DNA from: Alistipes sp.
GTDB lineage: Bacteria > Bacteroidota > Bacteroidia > Bacteroidales > Rikenellaceae
DNA length: 13,307 nt
Assembly: GCA_017934845.1 (NCBI GenBank)
Contig: JAGBIR010000014.1
Coordinates: forward strand, 1 to 13,307
Reading direction: 5' to 3'
In this document: one piece after another, positions 6,175 to 13,196 of the stretch
Layout: each line of letters opens with the position of its first letter
Position numbering within the stretch: the stretch's first letter is position 1
Made by a program: the position numbers and the translations under genes
Notes under the pieces: generated by a model
The model's database searches: none
Told to the model about the DNA's origin: nothing
Seen by the model: only the letters and a program-made list of their open reading frames with translations

Positions 6175-7587
6175 ATGGCAAGAAAAAACAGACATAATTA
6201 TCCTCTTATCGAGGCTTTGGAGATTACAACTTTGGCTGCCGAGGGTAAGGCTATGGGACGCTACAACGAGCAGGTGGTGTTTGTGCCGATGACCGTGCCG
6301 GGCGATGTTGTCGATGTGCAGATTCGCAATAAGCGCCGCCGCTTTATGGAGGGCGTGGTGGTGAACTATGTGAAGCGTTCACCTCTGCGCGAGGAGCCGT
6401 TTTGCCCCCATTTTGGCGTGTGTGGCGGCTGTAAGTGGCAGAATCTGCCATACAGCGAGCAGCTGCGCTTCAAGACCGATCAGGTGCGCGACCAGCTAAC
6501 GCGCATAGGTAAGGTCGAGCTGCCCGAGATAAAACCCTGTTTAGGCTCAAAGAAAACACAGTTCTATCGCAATAAGTTGGAGTTTACCTTTGCAGATAAG
6601 CGTTGGCTGACATACGAGGAGATAGCTGCGGGTGGCGATATCGAGCGTCAGCCTGCTTTGGGCTTCCATATCCCCAACTGCTTCGACAAGGTGCTGGATA
6701 TCGATGTCTGCTATTTGCAGGCCGAGCCGTCGAACTCAATCCGTATGGCAATCAAGCAGTTCTGCATCGAGCAGGGTTACTCGTTCCATAATTGCCGTGA
6801 ACATCAGGGCCTTATGCGTAACATTATAATCCGCACAGCCTCTACGGGCGAGGTTATGGTCATCGTGGTATTTAACGAGGATGCGCGCGAGGCAATTACT
6901 GCCGTAATGGAGATGCTTAAGGAGCGTTTCCCGCAGATTTCGTCGCTGTTCTATGTCGTCAATACCAAGTGGAACGACTCGGTGGGCGATTTGGAGCATA
7001 TATGCTATGCTGGCAAAGACCATATCTTGGAGCAGATGGAGGGTTTGCAGTTTAAGGTAGGCCCAAAATCGTTCTACCAGACCAACTCCGAGCAGGCGTA
7101 TGAACTCTATAAAGTAGCCCGTGATTTTGCCGATTTGAAGGGCGACGAGGTACTTTACGACCTCTATACCGGTACGGGAACTATCGCCAACTTCTGCGCA
7201 CGTCGTGCTAAAAAGGTTGTCGGCGTTGAGTATGTCCCCGAGGCTATCGAGGATGCAAAGATAAACTCGGCAATCAACGGCATCGAGAATACCTCGTTCT
7301 ATGCGGGCGATATGAAGGATGTGCTGTCGGATAAGTTTGTCGAGCAGAACGGCAAGCCCGACGTGATTATCCTCGACCCGCCCCGTGCAGGAGTGGATGA
7401 GCGCGTAATTGAGGTTATCCTGCGTGCTGCGCCCGAGCGAATCGTATATGTAAGCTGCAACCCCGCAACGCAGGCGCGCGACTTGGCCCTGATGGACTCG
7501 ATGTATAAGGTTGTGGCAGTGCAGCCCGTCGATATGTTCCCACATACGCACCATGTCGAGAATGTTGTGAAACTTGTTCGCCGATAG
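6175..7587 (+). CDS. rlmD: 23S rRNA (uracil-C5)-methyltransferase, RumA/RlmD type
   Basis: A 470-residue SAM-dependent enzyme that makes 5-methyluridine in RNA (U1939 of 23S rRNA for E. coli RlmD). Residues about 10-68 are a TRAM domain. An iron-sulfur cluster site follows: C77-x5-C83-x2-C86 (CPHFGVCGGC) plus C179. The SAM fold shows DLYTGTGTI (329-337), then DPPRAG (401-406) and the catalytic Cys in SCNP (C428). The C-terminal HTHHVENVVKL is typical. The first ATG (6175) is chosen. A longer frame from a TTG at 6133 would start inside the promoter. Related paralogues (RlmCD, TrmFO-like functions) are common in the phylum, so the exact base is inferred. The SIMPL gene follows after 57 nt. Confidence 0.9.
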   Translation: MARKNRHNYPLIEALEITTLAAEGKAMGRYNEQVVFVPMTVPGDVVDVQIRNKRRRFMEGVVVNYVKRSPLREEPFCPHFGVCGGCKWQNLPYSEQLRFKTDQVRDQLTRIGKVELPEIKPCLGSKKTQFYRNKLEFTFADKRWLTYEEIAAGGDIERQPALGFHIPNCFDKVLDIDVCYLQAEPSNSIRMAIKQFCIEQGYSFHNCREHQGLMRNIIIRTASTGEVMVIVVFNEDAREAITAVMEMLKERFPQISSLFYVVNTKWNDSVGDLEHICYAGKDHILEQMEGLQFKVGPKSFYQTNSEQAYELYKVARDFADLKGDEVLYDLYTGTGTIANFCARRAKKVVGVEYVPEAIEDAKINSAINGIENTSFYAGDMKDVLSDKFVEQNGKPDVIILDPPRAGVDERVIEVILRAAPERIVYVSCNPATQARDLALMDSMYKVVAVQPVDMFPHTHHVENVVKLVRR

Positions 7588-7644
7588 GCATACTATTTGA
7601 GCCGCGTTGCTCGTTAGTATAATGAAACAGAAAATTTTACGACT

Positions 7645-8352
7645 ATGAAACGCTACTTTATCGTGTTGGTGGCATTGTTCCTTGCAATGTCATTGTCGCT
7701 TGGCACAGCGCAGGCGCAACTTGTTGATAAGACTCCTTATGTATCAGTAAATGGCTACTCGGAGATAAAAGTGTCGCCCGACGAGATATTTCTCTCGATC
7801 ACACTCGACGAGAGTGATACAAAGGGCAAAGTGTCGCTCGAGGAGCAGCGCAAGAGTATGTTTCAGGCGTTGAAGCGACTGAAGATTGATGTCGAGAAGC
7901 AACTCAAGGTGGTCGATATGTCGAGCGACTATTTCCGTCGCAAGTCATCGCTTGCAACAACAAAATATGAACTGAAGGTTGGCTCTGCCGCCGAGGCTCG
8001 CGATGTGTTTGAGGCTCTCGATGCGGTGAAGATTTCAAACGTAAATGTCGTGCGCGCACAATGCTCGAAGATGGAGGAGTATCGCGCCGAGGCCCGCAAG
8101 TCGGCAATCCGCGATGCCAAAGCGAAGGCGACGGAGCTTGCCGAGGCTATTGGCCAGAGCATAGGCCCTTGCTTCGAGATAAACGACTATACCACTCCAC
8201 GCAATGATGGCGTATTCTATATACGCGGTTTGGCCGCCAAAGCAACCAACGACGCCATCGCCGAGGAGGCTTATGTTGAGCCGGATGTGGAGTTTAAGCA
8301 GATTACGATTACTTATAACGTATCAGCCAAGTTTGAGCTGCATTGGAAGTAG
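7645..8352 (+). CDS. periplasmic SIMPL-domain (DUF541) protein
   Basis: A 235-residue exported protein. Residues 1-24 are a signal peptide (MKRYFIVLVALFLAM core, cleavage after AQA before QLVD). The mature part is a single SIMPL/DUF541 domain. VSVNGYSEIKVSPDEIFLSI (about 33-52) is the conserved first strand, and YELKVGSAAEARDVFEAL and ARKSAIRDAKAKATELAEAIG (about 152-172) are the conserved later blocks. Family members (BP26 of Brucella, YggE of E. coli) are periplasmic or outer-envelope oligomers of uncertain function, linked to stress tolerance. The gene ends at a stop codon that forms the left end of a duplicated 54-bp terminator unit. No clear own promoter is visible in the 57-nt gap, so co-transcription with rlmD is likely. 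Confidence 0.9.
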   Translation: MKRYFIVLVALFLAMSLSLGTAQAQLVDKTPYVSVNGYSEIKVSPDEIFLSITLDESDTKGKVSLEEQRKSMFQALKRLKIDVEKQLKVVDMSSDYFRRKSSLATTKYELKVGSAAEARDVFEALDAVKISNVNVVRAQCSKMEEYRAEARKSAIRDAKAKATELAEAIGQSIGPCFEINDYTTPRNDGVFYIRGLAAKATNDAIAEEAYVEPDVEFKQITITYNVSAKFELHWK

Positions 8353-8403
8353 TCTTTCTAATTGAGCTAAATTGTTTTGGGCGGAATCTTTTCCGCCTTT
8401 TTT
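8350..8403 (+). repeat. 54-bp direct repeat, copy 1 (stop codon plus terminator)
   Basis: It begins exactly at the TAG stop of the SIMPL gene and ends in the terminator T tract. It is identical to 8513-8566 except for one G/A difference (8379 versus 8542). Confidence 0.95.
8380..8403 (+). terminator. intrinsic terminator of the SIMPL gene
   Basis: A 7-bp stem GGCGGAA (8380-8386) with TTCCGCC (8391-8397), TCTT loop, then six T. It lies 27 nt after the stop codon. Confidence 0.92.
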
Positions 8404-8512
8404 ATTCCAAAAATCCTCACATACGCTTGGTATGCTGCGGTTTCTGCGGCTTCAAAAGTCGAAAAATCTTCTTGCCCAAAATCAATTTTTCCTCTTGGAA
8501 TTTTAGGAAATG
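8404..8512 (+). repeat. hairpin repeat element, copy 1
   Basis: The 109 bp between the two direct repeats contain AAATCCTCA (8411-8419), a perfect stem CATAC (8420-8424)/GTATG (8430-8434), then CTGCGGTTTCT (8435-8445) and a tail with AAAAATCTTCTTG. The same blocks in the same order occur at 12797-12863, where the stem is TTTAC/GTAAA. Identical flanks with a covarying stem mark it as a structured repeat. The ends are uncertain: the homologous part is about 8408-8474. Confidence 0.75.
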
Positions 8513-8566
8513 TAGTCTTTCTAATTGAGCTAAATTGTTTTAGGCGGAATCTTTTCCGCCTTTTTT
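8513..8566 (+). repeat. 54-bp direct repeat, copy 2
   Basis: The second copy of the SIMPL stop-plus-terminator unit, 163 bp downstream of the first and with one mismatch. No gene ends here, so it is a duplication product and not an independent 3' end. Confidence 0.95.
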
Positions 8567-8567
8567 T
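8543..8567 (+). terminator. second, duplicated intrinsic terminator
   Basis: Same stem as the first (GGCGGAA 8543-8549, TTCCGCC 8554-8560, TCTT loop) followed by seven T. It would act as a back-up stop. The 160 nt after it (8568-8727) hold only weak dyads (TTGTAA 8611-8616 with TTACAA 8625-8630; TTGGAAATT 8680-8688 with AATTCCCAA 8697-8705) and no gene that I can see. Confidence 0.88.
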
Positions 8568-8727
8568 GTTGAGAGTTTTTTGTTGTGGTCATTCGCCGAG
8601 AAGATAGGCCTTGTAAAACAGCCGTTACAACTGCAAATTAGCCTTGTATTTATAGTGTATCACGTCGCATTTTTGTATTTTGGAAATTGAATTTTGAATT
8701 CCCAAGTTATTTCTTCTGTTTATTGCG

Positions 8728-8759
8728 TTTGCGTGAGTCTTTTTTTATTGTTAACTTTG
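8728..8759 (+). promoter_or_regulatory. promoter of the MBL-fold hydrolase gene
   Basis: TTTG (8728-8731), a 20-nt spacer and TAACTTTG (8752-8759) match the consensus. The start would be near 8764, leaving a leader of about 24 nt. Confidence 0.8.
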
Positions 8760-8775
8760 ACAGATTAAAATGTAA

Positions 8776-8783
8776 TAACTTTG
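8776..8783 (+). promoter_or_regulatory. second -7-like box just before the start codon
   Basis: An exact second TAACTTTG lies 24 nt downstream of the first. A start from it would fall at or next to the ATG at 8788, giving a leaderless transcript. The nearest TTTG is only 16 nt upstream, so it may be a non-functional duplicate. Confidence 0.35.
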
Positions 8784-8787
8784 AATT

Positions 8788-9456
8788 ATGAATATAGCAC
8801 GTCTTGTTTTTAACCCTTTGCAGGAGAATACCTATGTTGTGTGGGATGCTACACTTCAGGCAATTATTATCGATGCCGGCAACTCGTCGGAGCGTGAAAA
8901 TACTATGCTCGAGAATTTTATCGCCGAGCGCGGTTTGACCGTAGTGGCAGCCGTTAATACCCACGGTCACTTCGACCATCTGTTGGGTGCCGAGTTCGTA
9001 CGTAGCCGCTATGGAGTACCTTTCGTTATGTCGTCGAAGGATGAATTCCTGTTGCGCGGAGCATCGACAAGTGCCGAACTCTTTGGTGTGCGCGCTGGCG
9101 ATATGCCCGAGTTGGATGTCGATTTGGATGGCCACGAGAGCTACACTTTTGGCGAGACCACGTTGCAGGTTATCTCAACGCCGGGCCACACGCCGGGCCA
9201 CGTAGCGCTCTATGAGCCGCAGTCGAAGGTGCTGTTTACGGGCGACACGCTCTTCCGCGAGAGTATTGGTCGCACCGACCTCCCGGGCGGCGACTATTCG
9301 TGGATTATGCGCTCGATTATCGATAAGCTCCTGCCGCTGGGCGACGAGGTGAAGATCTACCCCGGCCACGGCGAGGAGAGCAACATAGGTCACGAGTCGA
9401 TGTACAACCCCTTCATCGTTGAGGTCCTGAATCAGGAGGTAAATTACAAGAATTAA
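8788..9456 (+). CDS. MBL-fold metallo-hydrolase (glyoxalase II-like)
   Basis: A 222-residue cytoplasmic enzyme of the metallo-beta-lactamase fold. The metal site is complete: THGHFDH (H59, H61, D63, H64), TPGHTPGH (H134), TGDTLF (D153) and YPGHGEES (H194). The pattern GRTDLPGGDY after the bridging Asp and a GHE...NPF C-terminus match the short single-domain glyoxalase II-like group (YcbL type), which lacks the C-terminal helical domain of classical GloB. Such enzymes hydrolyse thioesters such as S-lactoylglutathione or related thiols, but Bacteroidota often lack glutathione, so the true substrate is open. It has its own promoter and is followed after 1 nt by the aspartic protease gene, indicating co-transcription. 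Confidence 0.9.
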   Translation: MNIARLVFNPLQENTYVVWDATLQAIIIDAGNSSERENTMLENFIAERGLTVVAAVNTHGHFDHLLGAEFVRSRYGVPFVMSSKDEFLLRGASTSAELFGVRAGDMPELDVDLDGHESYTFGETTLQVISTPGHTPGHVALYEPQSKVLFTGDTLFRESIGRTDLPGGDYSWIMRSIIDKLLPLGDEVKIYPGHGEESNIGHESMYNPFIVEVLNQEVNYKN

Positions 9457-9457
9457 T

Positions 9458-10777
9458 ATGAGAAATCTTCTTCTAACCCTAGTCGTATTATTTGTCGGAG
9501 CGGTTGCGCAGGCACAGACCATGACGCCCGAGCAGGCTAATACCCGAGTGGCGGAGTTGCTTAATAGGGCTGACTACGTCACTTTGGCTAAGGAGTTGCC
9601 TGCCGTGCGAGAGATGGTGGTAAAGCCTCTATTGGCACTTGCGGATGCGTTAGTAGCGCATTGTGAAGGCCGCTTTGAGGATAGTAATAGGGCTATTGAA
9701 GAGATTGGGCATTATGCCGAGGAGTTGGGTCATGGAACAGTCTTTGGGATGTCTAACTACGCAATGATTAACCATCTTTGCTTGGAGAATTATTCGCAAG
9801 GAGCGGAGGTCATCCGACAACTTTTAGAGGCTCTGCCTGCTACCGACCAGACCGAAGAGTCACGTCGAGGCCTAAGCTCTCTTTTGCGTTGGATGCAGGC
9901 CTTGGAAGGGCGAGAGAAGGTGGAGGTTGTACGACCGAAAAAGGATGTGGTAATTCCTGTCGAGTGTTGCTCAATAGGTCGTGGTGAGCACCTTATAGTA
10001 AAAGCCACAGTAAACGGCATAAGCGAAGATTTTATATTTGATACGGGTTGTAGCCACGCCAACTTCATCTCTCGTGAAGTGGCCCAACGTCTGGGTGTAG
10101 AGATTGTGGCCGACTCGATTATTACGCATGGCGTAGGTGGCGCGGGATATGTTCAGTTGGGAGTGCTGCCCGAAATGAGTATTGGCGATGTGGTAATTAA
10201 AAATCCTACGTTTCTTGTTGCCGAGCAATTTATTCCCGAGCAAGTCGATGTAGAGGGTATGTGCGAGGCGGCATTAGGCACTCACATTATCCGTAAGTTG
10301 GGAGAGATTCGCTATAAACAGAAATCCTCACAAATGGTTTTACCCGCTACGGCCAGCAGTGGGGCACAACGTAATCTTACGTGCGAGAATGGTGTATATT
10401 ATCTTGTGTGTCGTCAGGCGGGGGAGCAGCTCCTTTTGCACTTTGATACGGGTAATGTTAAGAGTGATTTATCTTCACGATATTATGCTCGCTTTCAGTC
10501 TTATGTTGAGGCCGAGGGTGGTGAGGTAGAACGCTCACATAGTGGTGGCTTTGGAGGTGAGGTGTGGAGCGATGTGCGTACAATGCCACGTGTGGAGATA
10601 CAAGTGGGTGAAAGGGGCGTTACACTACAGCAGGTAGCCGTTACTTTGCCTGCATCTGTTGGCAATGATACGCCGCCGACAGAGAATTATGATGGTTCGG
10701 TGGGCGTGGATCTGCTAACTGCATCGAAAGTAGTGACCTTTGATTTGGAGAAAATGTTTTACAGAATTGATAAATAA
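9458..10777 (+). CDS. secreted two-lobed retropepsin-like aspartic protease
   Basis: A 439-residue exported protein. Residues 1-20 are a signal peptide (cleavage near AQAQ). Residues about 23-150 are helical and TPR-like. Then come two copies of an aspartic-protease half. The first has FIFDTGCSHANFIS (catalytic D195-T196-G197) and ends with AALGTHIIRKL (271-281). The second has LLHFDTGNVKSDLS (D330-T331-G332) and ends with DGSVGVDLL (412-420). In this fold each half gives one catalytic Asp and a G-hydrophobic-G type loop. Two halves in one chain would make a pepsin-like monomer, whereas most bacterial relatives have one DTG and must dimerise. It starts 1 nt after the hydrolase stop. Substrate is unknown. 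It may be periplasmic or surface located. By eye it uses more A/T-ending codons than its neighbours. Confidence 0.85.
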   Translation: MRNLLLTLVVLFVGAVAQAQTMTPEQANTRVAELLNRADYVTLAKELPAVREMVVKPLLALADALVAHCEGRFEDSNRAIEEIGHYAEELGHGTVFGMSNYAMINHLCLENYSQGAEVIRQLLEALPATDQTEESRRGLSSLLRWMQALEGREKVEVVRPKKDVVIPVECCSIGRGEHLIVKATVNGISEDFIFDTGCSHANFISREVAQRLGVEIVADSIITHGVGGAGYVQLGVLPEMSIGDVVIKNPTFLVAEQFIPEQVDVEGMCEAALGTHIIRKLGEIRYKQKSSQMVLPATASSGAQRNLTCENGVYYLVCRQAGEQLLLHFDTGNVKSDLSSRYYARFQSYVEAEGGEVERSHSGGFGGEVWSDVRTMPRVEIQVGERGVTLQQVAVTLPASVGNDTPPTENYDGSVGVDLLTASKVVTFDLEKMFYRIDK

Positions 10778-10946
10778 AACGGGAAACTTTTTATCGTCTG
10801 CTCTACAGCCTGCTGTTGCTGGAGGGACCTTTGAGGGCTATAAGTGTGTGGCAATGCCCGAACTCAAACTCTTATATGGAGGGCGGCAAGGAGTTGCGCT
10901 CGATAGAAATAGTGATAATGATATAATTTTCAGATACAAATAGCTT

Positions 10947-11630
10947 ATGAGAATAGATATTATAACCGTTGTTCCCGAGCTGGTGCAGTCGCCGCTGAAC
11001 GAGTCTATCCTGAAACGTGCGCAGGAGAGTGGCTTGGTTGAGATTGTGGTGCATAACCTGCACGACTACGCCCACGATAAGCGCAAGACCACCGATGACT
11101 ACCCCTTTGGTGGCGAGGCGGGTATGGTTATGAAGTGTGAGCCTGTCTTTGAACTTATCGAAAAGTTGCAGGCAGAGCGCCACTACGACGAGGTTATCTT
11201 CACCTCGCCCGACGGCATCACATTCAATCAGCACGAGGCAAACCGCCTCTCGATGTGCGAGAATATCATCATCTTGTGCGGCCACTATAAGGGCATTGAC
11301 CACCGAATCCGCGAACATCTTATTACGCGCGAGATATCCATTGGCGACTATGTCCTGACGGGTGGCGAGCTTGCGGCGTGCGTCATTACCGATGCTGTTG
11401 TGCGCCTTATCCCGGGTGCTATTGGCGATGAGGCCTCGGCCCTGACCGACTGCTTTCAGGATGATTTGTTAGCTCCGCCCGTATATACGCGCCCGTCGGA
11501 TTTCCGCGGCTGGAAGGTCCCCGATGTATTGCTCTCGGGAAACTTTGCCGAAATTGAAAAGTGGCAAGAAGAACAAGCCTTCGAGCGCACCAAACTTTTA
11601 CGCCCTGATTTGTTGGAGAGATTAAAGTAA
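10947..11630 (+). CDS. trmD: tRNA (guanine37-N1)-methyltransferase
   Basis: A 227-residue SPOUT-class enzyme that methylates N1 of G37 next to the anticodon, preventing +1 frameshifts; essential in many bacteria. The start [13 protein letters not shown] is canonical. [13 protein letters not shown] (51-63), the SAM-knot segments SPDG (87-90), [10 protein letters not shown] (111-120) and [15 protein letters not shown] (129-143) are present. The catalytic Asp is D168 in [11 protein letters not shown], followed by YTRP. In the C-terminal domain the usual GNHxxIxxWR reads [10 protein letters not shown], a mild divergence. The 169 nt before it hold no clear promoter or gene. lpxB follows after 4 nt, so the two form a transcription unit. 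Confidence 0.97.
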   Translation: MRIDIITVVPELVQSPLNESILKRAQESGLVEIVVHNLHDYAHDKRKTTDDYPFGGEAGMVMKCEPVFELIEKLQAERHYDEVIFTSPDGITFNQHEANRLSMCENIIILCGHYKGIDHRIREHLITREISIGDYVLTGGELAACVITDAVVRLIPGAIGDEASALTDCFQDDLLAPPVYTRPSDFRGWKVPDVLLSGNFAEIEKWQEEQAFERTKLLRPDLLERLK

Positions 11631-11634
11631 AAAT

Positions 11635-12765
11635 ATGAAATATTACATTATCGCGGGTGAGCCTTCGGGCGATTTGCATGGCTCAAATCTGATACGAGGT
11701 TTGCTAAAAGCCGACCCGGAGGCGAAGTTTCGTTTCTGCGGAGGCGATATGATGTCGGCTGTGGGTGGCAAGGAGAATCTTTTGAAGCACTATCGCGATA
11801 TGTCGTTCTTCGGCTTTGTGCAGGTGGCGATGAACATCCGTACAATCCTGAGCCAGATGAGCGACTGCTGCCGCGATATTATGGACTTCGCACCCGATGT
11901 GGTTATCTTGATTGACTACCCGGGTTTCAATATTAAGATTGCCGAGTTTGCCCACAAAAAGGGTATTCCTGTGCATTACTACATCGCCCCCAAGGTGTGG
12001 GCGTGGAAGGAACATAGAGTGAAGGCACTGAAAAAGTTTGTCGATAAACTCTATATCATCTTCCCCTTCGAGAAGGAGTATTTCCGCGGTAAGGGCATCG
12101 AGCCGCATTTCGAGGGTAATCCCATTGTGGATGCCATTGCCGAGCGTTGCGCTGCCGCTCCCGAGGAGAGTGAGTTTCGTCAGCAGAATGGTCTTGACGA
12201 GAGGCCCATTGTGGCACTTCTGGCAGGTAGCCGCGTGAGTGAGATTAAGGCTAATCTGCGTTTTATGGCAGAGCTTGCCGAGCGTATGCCCGAGAGGCAG
12301 TTTGTTGTGGCGGGCGTTAGCTGGATTGCCCGCGAGCAGTATGAGGTCTTTACGAAGGATATGCCTGTAAAGTTTGTTTGCGACAAGACTTATGAATTGC
12401 TGCAAATATCAGAGGCTGCGGTGGTTACGTCGGGTACGGCAACTTTGGAAACGGCCCTAATTGGCGTTCCCGAATTGGTTGTGTATGGTATTCCGTGGCT
12501 CTACGAGAAGGTGAAACCCTATCTGCTGACAATCCCCTATGTGTCGCTTGTGAATATCAATATGAATCGCGAGGTTGTACGCGAAATGGTGGTCTATAAG
12601 CCCTCGGTCGATGAGGCGGAGAGGGAGTTGCGGGCGTTGTTGCCGGGTGGGGAGAAACGCGCGAAGATGCTTAAAGACTTTGACGAGTTGCGGGCCTTGA
12701 TTGGCGGGGCGGGCGCGAGTGAGAGGTTTGCGGCGGATATTGTAAAAACAATAAAAGCCGTCTAA
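11635..12765 (+). CDS. lpxB: lipid-A-disaccharide synthase
   Basis: A 376-residue GT-B glycosyltransferase (GT19) that joins UDP-2,3-diacylglucosamine and lipid X into the tetra-acyl disaccharide of lipid A on the cytoplasmic face of the inner membrane. The family start IIAGEPSGDLHGSNLI (5-20) is complete. LIDYPGFNIKIA (92-103), APKVWAWKEHR (118-128), EGNPIVD (160-166; GHPLVD in Proteobacteria), LLAGSR (about 194-199) and TSGTATLE (about 264-271) follow, ending with the typical ASERFAADI. It shows that the host makes lipopolysaccharide. It is 4 nt after trmD. Its stop codon overlaps the left end of a hairpin repeat element that may also act on the transcript end. Confidence 0.97.
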   Translation: MKYYIIAGEPSGDLHGSNLIRGLLKADPEAKFRFCGGDMMSAVGGKENLLKHYRDMSFFGFVQVAMNIRTILSQMSDCCRDIMDFAPDVVILIDYPGFNIKIAEFAHKKGIPVHYYIAPKVWAWKEHRVKALKKFVDKLYIIFPFEKEYFRGKGIEPHFEGNPIVDAIAERCAAAPEESEFRQQNGLDERPIVALLAGSRVSEIKANLRFMAELAERMPERQFVVAGVSWIAREQYEVFTKDMPVKFVCDKTYELLQISEAAVVTSGTATLETALIGVPELVVYGIPWLYEKVKPYLLTIPYVSLVNINMNREVVREMVVYKPSVDEAERELRALLPGGEKRAKMLKDFDELRALIGGAGASERFAADIVKTIKAV

Positions 12766-12864
12766 CAAGGTGATTTCTGCGTTACGCTCGGTCTCGAAAT
12801 CCTCATTTACGCCATAGTAAACTGCGGTTTCTCGACCTTCGCAAGCCTTAAAATCCCTCTTGTT
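12764..12864 (+). repeat. hairpin repeat element, copy 2
   Basis: It starts within the lpxB stop codon. The ends pair: AACAAG (12764-12769) with CTTGTT (12859-12864), with further matches inward (GATTT with AAATC; GGTC with GACC). The centre is TTTAC (12806-12810)/GTAAA (12817-12821), flanked by AAATCCTCA (12797-12805) and CTGCGGTTTCT (12822-12832), both identical to copy 1 at 8404-8512. The roughly 100 nt can fold into one long imperfect hairpin. No T tract follows, so it is not a standard terminator. Confidence 0.75.
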
Positions 12865-12890
12865 ATACGACTTTTTAGAATAGGAATAAA

Positions 12891-13196
12891 ATGTTATTTG
12901 GTGCGCTGATTTTTGCCATAGTGTGGTGCTTGACAGCATTGTTCCTGCGTCGTTATCCCGAAACGATGGCAGGCTATAACACTATGCCTAAGGCTGAGCG
13001 CGAAAAGGTTGATATCGCAAAAATTGGACGCTTGGTGTCGAACGCTATGTTTGCGGGAGTGCCGTTTGCGCTTCTCTCGCCACTTATGCCGAGCAAGGGG
13101 CTGTATATGTTGATGCTGTGTTGGATTCCCTGCGCACTGCTCGTGGTGGTGGCGATATATGTAAATGTGAAGAAAGAAAAATTCAAAAAACAATGA
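12891..13196 (+). CDS. DUF3784 family small membrane protein
   Basis: A 101-residue inner-membrane protein. Three hydrophobic segments are visible: about 2-19 ([18 protein letters not shown]), about 51-66 and about 70-91 ([21 protein letters not shown]). The loop between the first two carries [15 protein letters not shown] (27-41), the signature of DUF3784, a widespread family of unknown function in Firmicutes and Bacteroidota. The tail is basic. It lies downstream of the hairpin element after lpxB, and its TGA overlaps the ATG of the next gene by the ATGA arrangement, so those two are translationally coupled. No promoter matching TAnnTTTG is seen in front. Confidence 0.8.
   Translation: MLFGALIFAIVWCLTALFLRRYPETMAGYNTMPKAEREKVDIAKIGRLVSNAMFAGVPFALLSPLMPSKGLYMLMLCWIPCALLVVVAIYVNVKKEKFKKQ

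Noticed and set aside
6736..7554. 272-residue open frame antisense to rlmD
   Set aside because: It lies wholly inside a well-supported gene and arises from codon bias on the opposite strand. No domain is recognisable.
8343..8607. Two overlapping + strand frames of 61 and 76 residues
   Set aside because: They are translations of the duplicated terminator unit and hairpin element. The repeated peptide in them comes from the DNA repeat.
9434..9440. AGGAGGT, a perfect Shine-Dalgarno sequence before the protease gene
   Set aside because: It is 17 nt from the ATG, too far to act normally, and is explained by codons of the hydrolase gene. Bacteroidota rarely use such sites.
10740..10943. 67-residue open frame overlapping the end of the protease gene and running to trmD
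   Set aside because: It overlaps a real gene in another frame, resembles no family I know and has no promoter or start signal. The 169-nt gap is better called intergenic, possibly with decayed coding sequence.
11704..12405. 233-residue open frame antisense to lpxB
   Set aside because: A shadow of lpxB on the opposite strand with no recognisable motif.
12457..12939. 160-residue - strand frame spanning the lpxB end and the hairpin element
   Set aside because: It is antisense to lpxB for much of its length. The part over the element shares a peptide pattern with the other copy, but the frame shifts within the loop, so a conserved protein is unlikely.
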